Shown here piece after piece: positions 1 to 7,209 of a stretch of 63,785 bases of DNA; positions within the stretch are counted from its first letter, which is position 1; the number at the start of each line of letters is the position of its first letter. Under the pieces are notes generated by a model. The model was not told the origin of the DNA. It made no database searches and saw nothing but the letters and a program-made list of their open reading frames with translations. Source of the DNA: Haliea sp. (GTDB taxonomy: Bacteria; Pseudomonadota; Gammaproteobacteria; Pseudomonadales; Halieaceae); NCBI GenBank assembly GCA_002692965.1, contig NZNC01000028.1:1-63785 (forward strand), given 5' to 3'. A program made the position numbers and the translations under genes.

Positions 1-62
1 TACTGACTACCACAGCGCCAGACGTTCGATAAAAAGCACTTCCGATTCCGGTCGAGTTTTCT

Positions 63-91
63 GTGACAGCCGTATTTTGGGTTCGTATAGT
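63..91 (+). promoter_or_regulatory. Sigma70-type promoter ahead of the structured region
   Basis: GTGACA (63-68) and TATAGT (86-91) each match the sigma70 consensus at five of six bases and are 17 bases apart. Transcription would start near position 98 and run through the hairpin-rich stretch towards the recombinase gene at 636. No open reading frame begins near the predicted start, so the first product would be about 540 bases of untranslated RNA. Confidence 0.5.
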
Positions 92-97
92 AGGCTC

Positions 98-620
98 CAA
101 CACAGAATTTTGTCGCTGCCACTGCGCTTAAAGTGGTAAGGAAGACCCCACCTTGCGAAAGCAAACGGGGTAGGTAGTTTCCGGCGTTATTGGAATCTGC
201 TGAATGCGTCCCTTCGGACCTTTATTGACGCAGCGGTCAGTCATGACCGGGTCCATCTTCGAACCATCGCGGTGCCGCATCGTAGGGTATCGCTCTTTCT
301 AACCTCTCCCCCTAGATACGGGGATCTGCTCCATAACTGCTGTTGATGTCAGGGCGCTTGTGCCCTGACGTATCTACAGTTTCTTCAACTCTGCAAACGC
401 ACTGGCGGTCAGTGCGTTCTGCTCTTTTCACATAAGGAGGTAAGTCCACTCCAGCCTTTGGCTGGATAACCGTTGGTTTGCACGGGCCAGTTTTCATTCG
501 AAAACACACCGTGTTGTCTAGGGCCAGACACATTCAGGTCAACCGGGATTGGTGTCCCGTGATCGTACCGCTAGGCGGACCTGCGCAGCTTCTGTTGCCA
601 GGTGATCAGAAACACTCACC
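98..620 (+). ncRNA. Candidate structured RNA or long leader, rich in hairpins
   Basis: No convincing coding sequence lies between 1 and 635. The stretch instead holds many short inverted repeats: 145-171 (nested, with a GAAA loop), 205-232, 234-249, 309-323, 348-369 (8 bp perfect), 396-418 (9 bp perfect), 451-465, 468-478, 490-505 (6 bp, ATTC loop), 515-530, 544-559, 568-578 and 601-620. GGACC (216-220) can also pair with GGTCC (250-254), crossing the 205-232 helix, so a pseudoknot is possible. It could be a leader RNA of the recombinase operon, a separate small RNA, or DNA arm sites for recombinase binding. I do not recognise it as a known RNA family. Confidence 0.35.
393..430 (+). terminator. 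Possible intrinsic terminator inside the structured region
   Basis: A perfect 9 bp stem (396-404 with 410-418, loop GCGGT) can be lengthened by GCA/TGC across one bulged base. It is followed by CTGCTCTTTT. The T tract is interrupted, so termination may be partial. If it works, it would define a separate RNA of about 330 bases starting near 98. Confidence 0.3.
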
Positions 621-635
621 GAAGGAAACAGCACT

Positions 636-1502
636 ATGCGAGACCTGAACTACCAACTGAAACTGTTATGCAAGCACAGCCATGAGGGCAGCTTCGAAAC
701 GCGCGTGGGTCGGGAAAGACAGCTCAGCGCCATTGCCAACCAGTTACATGACCTGGGCTTCAGACAACTGAAGGCCACGTCGCTCAAACAAAAGCATGTC
801 CAGGCGCTGGTGGATCAGTGGCTGCAACAAAACCTCTCCCCCGGGACCATCAAGAACCGGATGAGTTGTTTACGCTGGTGGGCTGAGAAGGTGAACAAGC
901 GGGCCGTGGTGGCCAGCGCCAATGACTTCTATGGAATTCCGGACCGGCAGTTCGTGTCCCATGAGAGCAAAGCAAAAGACCTGGCGGAGGAACAGCTCGC
1001 TCAGGTCAAGGATGAACACGTACGCATGAGCCTGCGCCTGCAACAGGCCTTCGGATTAAGACGAGAGGAAGCCCTGAAGATCCAGCCCCGCTGGGCGGAT
1101 CGCGGAGATCACATGCAACTGAAGTCCAGTTGGACCAAGGGCGGCCGGGAACGCACGGTACCCATCCGCACCCCTGAGCAGCGAGCCGTGCTGGAAGAAG
1201 CCAAACGACTGGCCGGCCTGGGTTCCCTGATTCCCGGGGGCCGCAACTATATTGAGCAACTGAGAATCTACGAGCGCCACACCGCCAATGCCGGGCTATC
1301 GAAAATGCATGGCCTGCGCCATGCCTATGCCCAGCAACGCTACCTGGAACTCACCGGCTGGCAGTCCCCTCATTGCGGTGGACCTTCCAGAGTGCAGCTC
1401 ACCAAGTCGCAAAGGGATATCGATCAGCGGGTTCGGCTGACTATCAGCGTGGAGCTGGGCCATGTCAGGGAACAGATTACCGCAGTCTACCTGGGCCGAT
1501 AG
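636..1502 (+). CDS. Tyrosine recombinase, Integrase_1 type
   Basis: A 288-residue site-specific recombinase of the integrase group that has its own N-terminal SAM-like domain and is common at the ends of proteobacterial islands. The N-terminal core-binding part covers about residues 1-110 and the catalytic domain about 115-288. Catalytic residues are visible: Arg142 in FGLRREE, His225 and Arg228 in HGLRH, His276 in ELGH and the nucleophile Tyr285 in VYLGR three residues from the end. It therefore looks intact. GAAGGA nine bases before the ATG is a good ribosome site. The next gene begins two bases after its stop. It probably helps integrate or excise the element; its split of labour with the second recombinase is unknown. 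Confidence 0.85.
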   Translation: MRDLNYQLKLLCKHSHEGSFETRVGRERQLSAIANQLHDLGFRQLKATSLKQKHVQALVDQWLQQNLSPGTIKNRMSCLRWWAEKVNKRAVVASANDFYGIPDRQFVSHESKAKDLAEEQLAQVKDEHVRMSLRLQQAFGLRREEALKIQPRWADRGDHMQLKSSWTKGGRERTVPIRTPEQRAVLEEAKRLAGLGSLIPGGRNYIEQLRIYERHTANAGLSKMHGLRHAYAQQRYLELTGWQSPHCGGPSRVQLTKSQRDIDQRVRLTISVELGHVREQITAVYLGR

Positions 1503-1504
1503 CG

Positions 1505-1840
1505 ATGCAAATCCAACCCCGCCTGATACGCCTTCGCGACGCCCCGATCTACTTGGGCATGGACCGCAACCGCTTTAACCGGGAGGTGCGCCCAGCCCTG
1601 ACCGAAATTGCCATCGGCCGACAGGGCGTCGCCTTCGACCGCCTTGAAATGGATGCCTGGGTGGACCACTATATGCGGTGCAACGGGCGTCCCCCACTGA
1701 ATCGAGGAGATGAAGTATGGGACGCAATCGAAACTCCGGGCTACGGAACCGGGGCGGGATCTGGCATATCGACAAGCAGGTCCTCGGCCACCGCATTCAC
1801 GAAAGCACTGGAACGAGTGAACTCAAAGCGGCGGAGCTGA
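1505..1840 (+). CDS. Small excisionase-like DNA-binding protein
   Basis: A 111-residue protein between the two recombinase genes. The N-terminal half (about residues 7-60, around LRDAPIYLGMDRNRFNREV) resembles a short winged-helix or AlpA/Xis-type DNA-binding module, and the C-terminal half is low in predicted structure. The start ATG lies two bases after the upstream stop, suggesting translational coupling. Its last 124 bases overlap the start of the following integrase gene in another frame, which is long for a bacterial overlap. By position and size a recombination directionality factor is likely, but no residue proves it; a small transcription regulator is the alternative. Confidence 0.6.
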   Translation: MQIQPRLIRLRDAPIYLGMDRNRFNREVRPALTEIAIGRQGVAFDRLEMDAWVDHYMRCNGRPPLNRGDEVWDAIETPGYGTGAGSGISTSRSSATAFTKALERVNSKRRS

Positions 1841-2811
1841 TGTTGGCCCGCCGCATTGAGCAGATCAGGCAGGCGTCAGTATTTGGAATACGGCCGGTGC
1901 GCATTTTTCGCGAGGCAGCCACGCGCTTCCTTGAGGAGAACACCCACCTCGCTACCATCCGAACCTACGCCTTCCATCTGAAAGAGCTGGACCCCTACAT
2001 CGGTGAACTGCCGTTGTATCAGGTCCACATGGGCACACTGCAAGCGTATATAGATAGAAGGAAGAAGGAGGGCAAGAAGAACAAGACCGTGAACGGCGCC
2101 CTGGCCACGGTACGCAGGGTACTCAACCTGAGTGCCCGGCTGTGGCGCGATGAACACGGTTTGACCTGGCTGGAGTCGGCGCCATTGATCCAGCTGTTGC
2201 CGCTGAACGATGCACGGCGCCCCTACCCGCTGAGTTGGGAAGAGCAACACCGGTTGTTCAAGGCGCTGCCGGATCACCTGAGCAGGATGTGTCTGTTCAA
2301 GGTAAATACCGGGTGCCGCGACGGCGAGGTCTGTAGCTTGCGGTGGGATTGGGAGATCGATGTGCCGGAACTGGGCACCGCGGTGTTTCTCATTCCAGGA
2401 GAGAAGGTCAAGAACCGGGAGGATCGGTTGGTGGTACTGAATCGGGTAGCAAAGTCAGTGATCGAAGGCGTGCGTGGGCAACACCCGGAGCGCGTCTTCA
2501 CTTACTACGGCCGACCAGTGCGCAGCATCAACAACAATGGCTGGAAGTCGGTTCGGCGCAAGCTGGATATGCCCATCCGTGTGCACGACCTGAAACACAC
2601 CTTCGGTCGTCGTTTACGCGCGGCAGGAGTGCCATTGGAAACCCGGAAAATATTGCTGGGCCACAGGAACGGCGATATCACCACGCACTATTCAGCGCCG
2701 GAGTTGGAGGAACTCATCAAGGCAGCAAACAGGGTGTGTGAAGGAAAGTCCGGCAAAACTCCGGCACTGGTTGTGCTGAGACACAGGACGCTGAGCGCGT
2801 CATCGCGCTAA
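1717..2811 (+). CDS. Tyrosine-type integrase next to tRNA-Lys
   Basis: A 364-residue phage-type integrase. An N-terminal arm-binding and SAM-like region (about 1-165) precedes the catalytic domain (about 170-335). Arg201 (NTGCRDGEV), His290, His316 (LLGH) and the nucleophile Tyr325 (TTHYS) are in place. The box II motif reads HDLK rather than the usual HxxR, so Lys293 replaces the second catalytic arginine; I recall this form in related proteobacterial integrases, so it may be a working variant. AGGAGA lies a few bases before the ATG. The gene points at the tRNA and its stop is 24 bases from the tRNA 3' end, so this is the likely enzyme acting on that site. Confidence 0.88.
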   Translation: MGRNRNSGLRNRGGIWHIDKQVLGHRIHESTGTSELKAAELMLARRIEQIRQASVFGIRPVRIFREAATRFLEENTHLATIRTYAFHLKELDPYIGELPLYQVHMGTLQAYIDRRKKEGKKNKTVNGALATVRRVLNLSARLWRDEHGLTWLESAPLIQLLPLNDARRPYPLSWEEQHRLFKALPDHLSRMCLFKVNTGCRDGEVCSLRWDWEIDVPELGTAVFLIPGEKVKNREDRLVVLNRVAKSVIEGVRGQHPERVFTYYGRPVRSINNNGWKSVRRKLDMPIRVHDLKHTFGRRLRAAGVPLETRKILLGHRNGDITTHYSAPELEELIKAANRVCEGKSGKTPALVVLRHRTLSASSR

Positions 2812-2835
2812 GCATCTGATACAAAAAGGTGGAAT

Positions 2836-2860
2836 TGGTGGGCCGTGCTGGATTCGAACC
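2836..2860. other. Probable attachment site core (3' end of tRNA-Lys)
   Basis: Islands of this type usually recombine within the 3' part of the tRNA, covering the T-loop and acceptor stem. Here the tRNA stays complete, including its encoded CCA, with the integrase gene just outside. The matching repeat that would mark the other end of the element was not seen in the 2.8 kb visible, so the exact crossover is inferred. Confidence 0.4.
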
Positions 2861-2911
2861 AGCGACCAATTGGTTAAAAGCCAACTGCTCTACCAACTGA
2901 GCTAACGACCC
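2836..2911 (-). tRNA. tRNA-Lys (anticodon UUU)
   Basis: 76 bases including an encoded CCA. The acceptor stem GGGTCGT pairs with ACGGCCC over seven positions with one G-U pair. The D-arm (GCTCAGTTGGTAGAGC), the anticodon loop CTTTTAA with anticodon TTT at 2878-2876, and the T-arm containing GGTTCGAATCC are all present. It lies downstream of queC on the same strand, about 100 bases away, as in Pseudomonas, and it is the insertion target of the adjacent element. Confidence 0.97.
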
Positions 2912-2922
2912 GTAACGAGGTG

Positions 2923-2953
2923 CGTATACTACGGATCTGGCGGAAAAACTCAA
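2923..2953 (-). promoter_or_regulatory. Possible promoter for tRNA-Lys
   Basis: On the minus strand TTGAGT (2953-2948) is followed after 18 bases by GTATAC (2929-2924), or after 19 by TATACG. Transcription would begin a few bases before the mature tRNA end at 2911. Spacing is slightly long, so the tRNA could also be read from the queC operon. Confidence 0.35.
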
Positions 2954-3012
2954 GCGATTTTAGCCACCGTGGGGCGACTTTTTATCACTTTTCGGCGAGA
3001 GACACGGGGGAC

Positions 3013-3699
3013 TCAGCAGTAGCGGGTCGGATCGCTCACGCCGGCCGCCAGAAAACCCTCCCGGCGCAGCCGGCAAGCATCGCACCGGCCGCAAGCCAGC
3101 CCCGCATCCGTAGCCTGATAGCAGGACACAGTGAGACTGTAGTCGACACCCAGCTTCAGGCCCTCGCGGATGATCTCCCCCTTGCTCATGTGCATGAGGG
3201 GAGCCTCCACCCGGAGCTTGCCGCCCTCGACACCGGCGCGGGTGGCGAGGTTGGCCAGGGTCTCGAAGGCAGCCACGAACGCCGGCCGACAATCCGGATA
3301 GCCGGAATAGTCCACCGCGTTGACCCCGATAAAGATCGCCTCCGCTCCCAGCACCTCCGCCCAGCCCAGGGCGATCGACAGAAACACCGTATTGCGCGCG
3401 GGCACATAAGTAACCGGAATACCCTCGGTCGCCTCCTCGGGGACCGCGATGTCCGGGTCGGTGAGCGCCGAGCCGCCGATGCTGTCGAGATTCAGGCTCA
3501 CCACCTTGTGCTCGACATCCCCCTGGGCGAGGGATACGCGCTCCGCCGCCGCCAGCTCTGCCCGGTGCCGCTGGCCGTAGTCGAAACTCAGGGTATAACA
3601 GGCGTAGCCACGGGCTCGGGCCATCGCCAGGACAGTGGTGGAGTCCAGGCCACCGGAGACCAGGACCACGGCGCGGGGAGTATCAGTGCCCGGGTTCAT
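3013..3699 (-). CDS. queC: 7-cyano-7-deazaguanine (preQ0) synthase QueC
   Basis: A 228-residue enzyme converting 7-carboxy-7-deazaguanine, ammonia and ATP to preQ0 for queuosine synthesis in the cytoplasm. The N-terminal PP-loop SGGLDS (about residue 15) binds ATP. The C-terminal cysteines in [18 protein letters not shown] fit the family's zinc site. Length is normal. Its ATG lies inside the end of queE, a 17-base overlap, so the two are probably translated together. Last gene of the Tol-Pal transcription unit before tRNA-Lys. Confidence 0.96.
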   Translation of the reverse strand: MNPGTDTPRAVVLVSGGLDSTTVLAMARARGYACYTLSFDYGQRHRAELAAAERVSLAQGDVEHKVVSLNLDSIGGSALTDPDIAVPEEATEGIPVTYVPARNTVFLSIALGWAEVLGAEAIFIGVNAVDYSGYPDCRPAFVAAFETLANLATRAGVEGGKLRVEAPLMHMSKGEIIREGLKLGVDYSLTVSCYQATDAGLACGRCDACRLRREGFLAAGVSDPTRYC

Positions 3700-4336
3700 C
3701 GTTCCACAGCAGCTTGTGCAGTTGCAGTTGCAGGCGCACCGGCAGGCGATCGGCGAGAATCCACTCCGCCAGCTCGCGCGCGGGGAGATCGTGGTGAGAG
3801 GGAGAAAACAGCACGTCGTCCACCCGCTCCGCCAGGCGGTACTCGTCCAGCTTGAAGCGCGCCCACTCGTAGTCTGCCCGGTCGCAGATCACGAACTTGA
3901 CCTGGTCGCGGGGATTCAGCTGATCGATATTGGCATAGTCATTGCGATGCGATTCAGCAGAGGCCGGTGTCTTCAAGTCCAGCACCTTGACCACCCGCGG
4001 GTCGACCCCGGCGACGCTGAGGGCACCGGAGGTTTCCAGCGACACTTCGTAGCCGGCGTCACACAGGGCTGCGAGCAGCGGCAGGCAGTTTGGCTGCGCC
4101 AGGGGCTCACCACCCGTCACAGTGACGTAATGAGCACCATAGCTGCGCACCTCCTCCAGGATGGCGCCCAGCGTGCGCGGCTCACCCCCGCTGAAGGCAT
4201 AGGCGGTATCGCAGTAAACACAGCGCAGGGGGCAGCCGGTCAGGCGAACGAAGACCGTCGGCAAGCCGACGGTTCGGGTTTCACCCTGCAGGGAATGGAA
4301 AATCTCGGTAATTCTCAGGCTGGCGGAAAGGTCCAC
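3683..4336 (-). CDS. queE: 7-carboxy-7-deazaguanine synthase QueE
   Basis: A radical SAM enzyme that converts CPH4 (6-carboxytetrahydropterin) to 7-carboxy-7-deazaguanine, the step before QueC. The cluster motif is visible as [14 protein letters not shown], followed by VTGGEP. HSLQGE near the N-terminus is typical. I start it at the GTG at 4336, giving 217 residues, close to the E. coli protein; an in-frame extension further upstream would lie within cpoB and is not family-like. The gap to cpoB is seven bases. Confidence 0.93.
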   Translation of the reverse strand: MDLSASLRITEIFHSLQGETRTVGLPTVFVRLTGCPLRCVYCDTAYAFSGGEPRTLGAILEEVRSYGAHYVTVTGGEPLAQPNCLPLLAALCDAGYEVSLETSGALSVAGVDPRVVKVLDLKTPASAESHRNDYANIDQLNPRDQVKFVICDRADYEWARFKLDEYRLAERVDDVLFSPSHHDLPARELAEWILADRLPVRLQLQLHKLLWNDEPGH

Positions 4337-4343
4337 ACGCGTC

Positions 4344-5288
4344 TCAGTAGTTGTTGCGCAGGAAATCCCGGGCCAGGTTGACGGCACCGCTACCGGAGGA
4401 CGCATGCTGACTGACCACGCGCTCCAGGAACTCCCGGGCCTTGTCGCGCTCCCCCTTCTCGAAATGCAGCTTGCCGAGCTTGAACAGGGCATCCGGCACT
4501 TTCTGGTCCTGCGGATAGAGCTCCAGCAGCAGCGTGAAGGATTGACGTGCCGCCTCGAGGTCTGGTGGACGTGTCACCAGGTGCAGTTCACCCAGCCAGT
4601 AATAGGCATTGGGAGCAAACCGACCCGCCGGGTAATCCTGAAGAAATTGCTGGAAAGCACTGACGGCCTGGTCAAACTGCTGGTCGCGCACCAGGTTGTA
4701 GGCCGACTGGTAGGCCTCGCGCTCGCCGGACTGCTCTGGAGCTGCTGCGCTCTCCCCGGAGGAAGACGGCCCCACAGCGCTAGCGGCGCCACCAGCAGCG
4801 CCCGGATCGGCACCCGCAAGCAGCCCCAGCCGCCGATCCAGGTCGACATAGCGCTCCAGGCTCTGCTCGCGCAGGCTGCGCAGCTCGTGGGCCTGCTCCT
4901 CGACGATACCATTGAGGCGCATGACCTCCTGCTGCAGGCGCTGTACGGTCATGAACAACTGACCGACGTTGCCACCACCCGAAGCAGATCCGCCCGATAC
5001 CGGCCCCGCGGCCCCCTGCGCTGCTGCGCCTCCATCCACCGGGGACGGTGCCTGGGCCTGCTGGGTCGGCGCCGGCGCGCCGCGCACCCCGAAACTGGTC
5101 GCCGGATAGCTCCGGGCGGCTTGCGGGGCATAGGGGTCGGGCCGCGATTCCGCGGTGGCCTCGGAGCGCGCCGAGCGCTCGCGCTCGGCTTCGAGGTCGA
5201 TGTAATCCTGCGCCTGCGCCGACATGTACAGTGGAGCGGCCACCAGGGCCAACCCGCCTGCCAAAAGCGCCTTGCTCAGCTCTCGCAT
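4344..5288 (-). CDS. cpoB: Cell division coordinator CpoB (YbgF)
   Basis: A 314-residue periplasmic protein that in E. coli links PBP1B function with Tol during division. A signal peptide covers about residues 1-27 (cleavage after AQA). A low-complexity Pro/Ala/Gly stretch follows, then a coiled-coil trimerisation segment (VQRLQQEVMRLNGIVEEQ) and C-terminal TPR repeats (QSAYNLVRDQQFDQA onward). The ATG at 5288 has GAAGGA at a suitable distance; a longer reading frame upstream would remove the signal peptide. It is 22 bases downstream of pal, the usual location. Confidence 0.92.
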   Translation of the reverse strand: MRELSKALLAGGLALVAAPLYMSAQAQDYIDLEAERERSARSEATAESRPDPYAPQAARSYPATSFGVRGAPAPTQQAQAPSPVDGGAAAQGAAGPVSGGSASGGGNVGQLFMTVQRLQQEVMRLNGIVEEQAHELRSLREQSLERYVDLDRRLGLLAGADPGAAGGAASAVGPSSSGESAAAPEQSGEREAYQSAYNLVRDQQFDQAVSAFQQFLQDYPAGRFAPNAYYWLGELHLVTRPPDLEAARQSFTLLLELYPQDQKVPDALFKLGKLHFEKGERDKAREFLERVVSQHASSGSGAVNLARDFLRNNY

Positions 5289-5310
5289 GCCCGGTCCTTC
5301 GCGTTCCGCC

Positions 5311-5844
5311 TTACTTGAGTTCCACGCGCCGGTTCTGGGACCAGTTGGCCTCACCGGATCCATAGGCAACGGGCTGCTCCTCACCGTAGCTCACCGTCTC
5401 GATACGGTAGCTGGGGATGCCATTGACCACCATGTAATCGCGAACCGTATTGGCGCGACGCTCACCCAGGGCCATGTTGTACTCCCGGGTACCGCGTTCG
5501 TCGGTGTGACCTTCCAGGCGGACAGTGCGGTCATTGGTGCGCAGCAGGGCAATGTGCGCATCCAGGGACTCCTGCGCCTGGGACGTCAGGGTGGAGCTGT
5601 CGAATTCGAAATAGAACACGTTGCCGACCCGAGCAACTTCCTCTTCCAGGCGCTGCTGCTCGGCGCGCTCGGAACCGGCCCGTTCGGCGGCGGCCCTTTC
5701 GGCTGCTGCCCGTTCTGCGGCCGCACGCGCCGCGGCCTCGGCTGCCGCATCATCGTCACGTGTGCCCTTGCTGGAACAGGCCACCAGGAAAGCCGCTGCA
5801 AACAGCAGAGTCAGCATCTTGCCAGCAACAGTCAGTTGTTTCAT
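5311..5844 (-). CDS. pal: Peptidoglycan-associated lipoprotein Pal
   Basis: Outer-membrane lipoprotein that binds peptidoglycan and TolB. The signal sequence ends in the lipobox LVAC with lipidated Cys23. A long charged Ala-rich linker (residues 32-72) contains three successive AAAER units before the OmpA-like domain, which shows VRLEGHTDERGTREYN and the ending NRRVELK. I prefer the ATG at 5844 because GAAGGA lies ten bases ahead; an ATG six codons upstream at 5862 has no ribosome site. 177 residues; the linker is longer and more regular than in E. coli or Pseudomonas. Confidence 0.95.
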   Translation of the reverse strand: MKQLTVAGKMLTLLFAAAFLVACSSKGTRDDDAAAEAAARAAAERAAAERAAAERAGSERAEQQRLEEEVARVGNVFYFEFDSSTLTSQAQESLDAHIALLRTNDRTVRLEGHTDERGTREYNMALGERRANTVRDYMVVNGIPSYRIETVSYGEEQPVAYGSGEANWSQNRRVELK

Positions 5845-5901
5845 TGCCTTCGTTTCCTTCATGAGAGTTAAACGCTAGAGACTTGCACCGCCCGCGATAG
5901 C

Positions 5902-7209
5902 CTATTGACCGCGGGGCAGGAATGGCGACCAGGCCGGCTCCCGAACATCGCCTTCCCGGGACGGCAGGCGGAACTTCACCCCACCATCGACGGAAACGGC
6001 GGCCAGTATGCCGCGATCCCCGGACTTGGTGGCGTACAATACCATGGAACCATTGGGCGCGATACTGGGGCTCTCGTCGAGATCGGTACTGGTCAATACG
6101 AACAGCCGCTTGCTGACCAGGTCCTGCAGGGCGATGTGAAACTGGCCGTCTGACTGGTGTACCACGACCATGCTGCGGCCGTCCTGGGCCAGGCGGGCAC
6201 GGGCGTTGTAACGGCCCTCGAAAGTCACCCGCTCCGTGTTGCCACTGGCCATGTCATAGCGATAGATCTGCGGCCTGCCGCCGCGGTCTGAAGTGAAATA
6301 GATCGAACGGCCATCGGGGGACCAGGTGGGCTCGGTGTCGATGGCGTAGTGCCGAGTGATCCGAGTCAAGGCCTTGCTACCCAGATCCATGACATAGATG
6401 TCCGGGCTACCGTCCTTGGAGAGCACCATGGCCATGCGCCGACCGTCCGGGGACCAGGCGGGCGAGCCGTTCAGCCCCTGGAAGTTGGTCAGCTGCTCCC
6501 GCGCGCCGGTGGCCAGCTCCTGACGGAAGATCGCCGGTCGACTGGTTTCAAATGACACGTAGGCAATGTGCTTGGCGTCCGGCGACCAGCTGGGCGCCAG
6601 CAGCGGCTCGCGGGACTCCAGCAACACCACCGGTCGCGCACCATCGGAGTCGGACATGGTCAGCCGATAGACACTTTTCTCGCCGGGCACCCGCTCCACT
6701 GCCACATACAGCAGGCGCGTGGCGAAGGCCCCGCGCACCCCGGTCAGGGTCTCGTAGACTTCATCGGCAACCCGGTGCGACAGCATGCGGGCATCGCGCA
6801 CATGCCCCTCTTCATAGCCATTCAGGATACGTACCTGGCGATTGACGTCGTAGAGCTCATACTCGATGCGCATCTGGATGCTGTCGGTCACCGACACCCG
6901 GCCGATCAGCAGGTACTCGCTGTTGATGGCGCGCCAGTCACGGTAGAAGATCTCCTGTTGGCGCGTGGGCCGGGCCAGCATGTCACCGCGATCCACCGGT
7001 GCAAACTGGCCGCTCCGGGCCAAATCGTTCTCAATGACCTGGGCGACGTCTTCGGGCGGGGTGCCCGCGCCGGCCCAGTCAAAGGGCGCCACCGCAATCG
7101 CGGTGGGGTTGTCCATCCCCTGGGTGATCTCGATCACCAGCTCGGCGCGTACGCTGTGGGCGAGGAACAGAGCCCAGGCCGTCAGCAGGAACACTCGTAT
7201 CGCTTTCAT
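5902..7209 (-). CDS. tolB: Tol-Pal system translocation protein TolB
   Basis: A 435-residue periplasmic beta-propeller protein that connects Pal with the inner-membrane TolQRA complex. A signal peptide covers about residues 1-22 (cleavage after VRA). The N-terminal alpha/beta domain (about 23-165) precedes repeated WSPDG-type propeller blades, for example APSWSPDAKHIAYVS, SPAWSPDGRRMAMV and EPTWSPDGRSIYFTS. The start ATG shares one base with the tolA stop (TGATG), giving tight coupling. Length is typical. Confidence 0.97.
   Translation of the reverse strand: MKAIRVFLLTAWALFLAHSVRAELVIEITQGMDNPTAIAVAPFDWAGAGTPPEDVAQVIENDLARSGQFAPVDRGDMLARPTRQQEIFYRDWRAINSEYLLIGRVSVTDSIQMRIEYELYDVNRQVRILNGYEEGHVRDARMLSHRVADEVYETLTGVRGAFATRLLYVAVERVPGEKSVYRLTMSDSDGARPVVLLESREPLLAPSWSPDAKHIAYVSFETSRPAIFRQELATGAREQLTNFQGLNGSPAWSPDGRRMAMVLSKDGSPDIYVMDLGSKALTRITRHYAIDTEPTWSPDGRSIYFTSDRGGRPQIYRYDMASGNTERVTFEGRYNARARLAQDGRSMVVVHQSDGQFHIALQDLVSKRLFVLTSTDLDESPSIAPNGSMVLYATKSGDRGILAAVSVDGGVKFRLPSREGDVREPAWSPFLPRGQ

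Larger units (their letters stand above)
1..2850. mobile_element. End of an integrative element (genomic island) at tRNA-Lys
   Basis: Two tyrosine recombinase genes and a small DNA-binding-like gene lie directly beside the 3' end of tRNA-Lys, the usual layout of a tRNA-targeting island. The last recombinase gene stops 24 bases before the encoded CCA end. Base composition falls here: the first 600 bases are close to half A+T, while the rest of the window is clearly GC-rich. Beyond the tRNA the order is normal chromosome. The other element end and its cargo are outside the window, so size and mobility cannot be judged. In Pseudomonas aeruginosa the tRNA-Lys next to queC is a known island insertion site, which supports the reading. 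Confidence 0.65.

Noticed and set aside
312-533. A 73-codon minus-strand open frame in the left region
   Set aside because: It lies across several inverted repeats, has no ribosome site and an unremarkable, cysteine-scattered sequence; chance is more likely.
1-620. Group II intron, retron or integron attC array
   Set aside because: No reverse transcriptase, no intron domain V motif, and no attC core pairs were seen; the stems differ from one another.
636-2811. A recombinase-in-trio (RIT) element
   Set aside because: RIT elements carry three tyrosine recombinases; the middle gene here is only 111 codons and lacks recombinase motifs.
2920-3855. A 311-codon plus-strand frame opposite queC/queE
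   Set aside because: Antisense to well-supported genes; long antisense frames are expected at this GC content.
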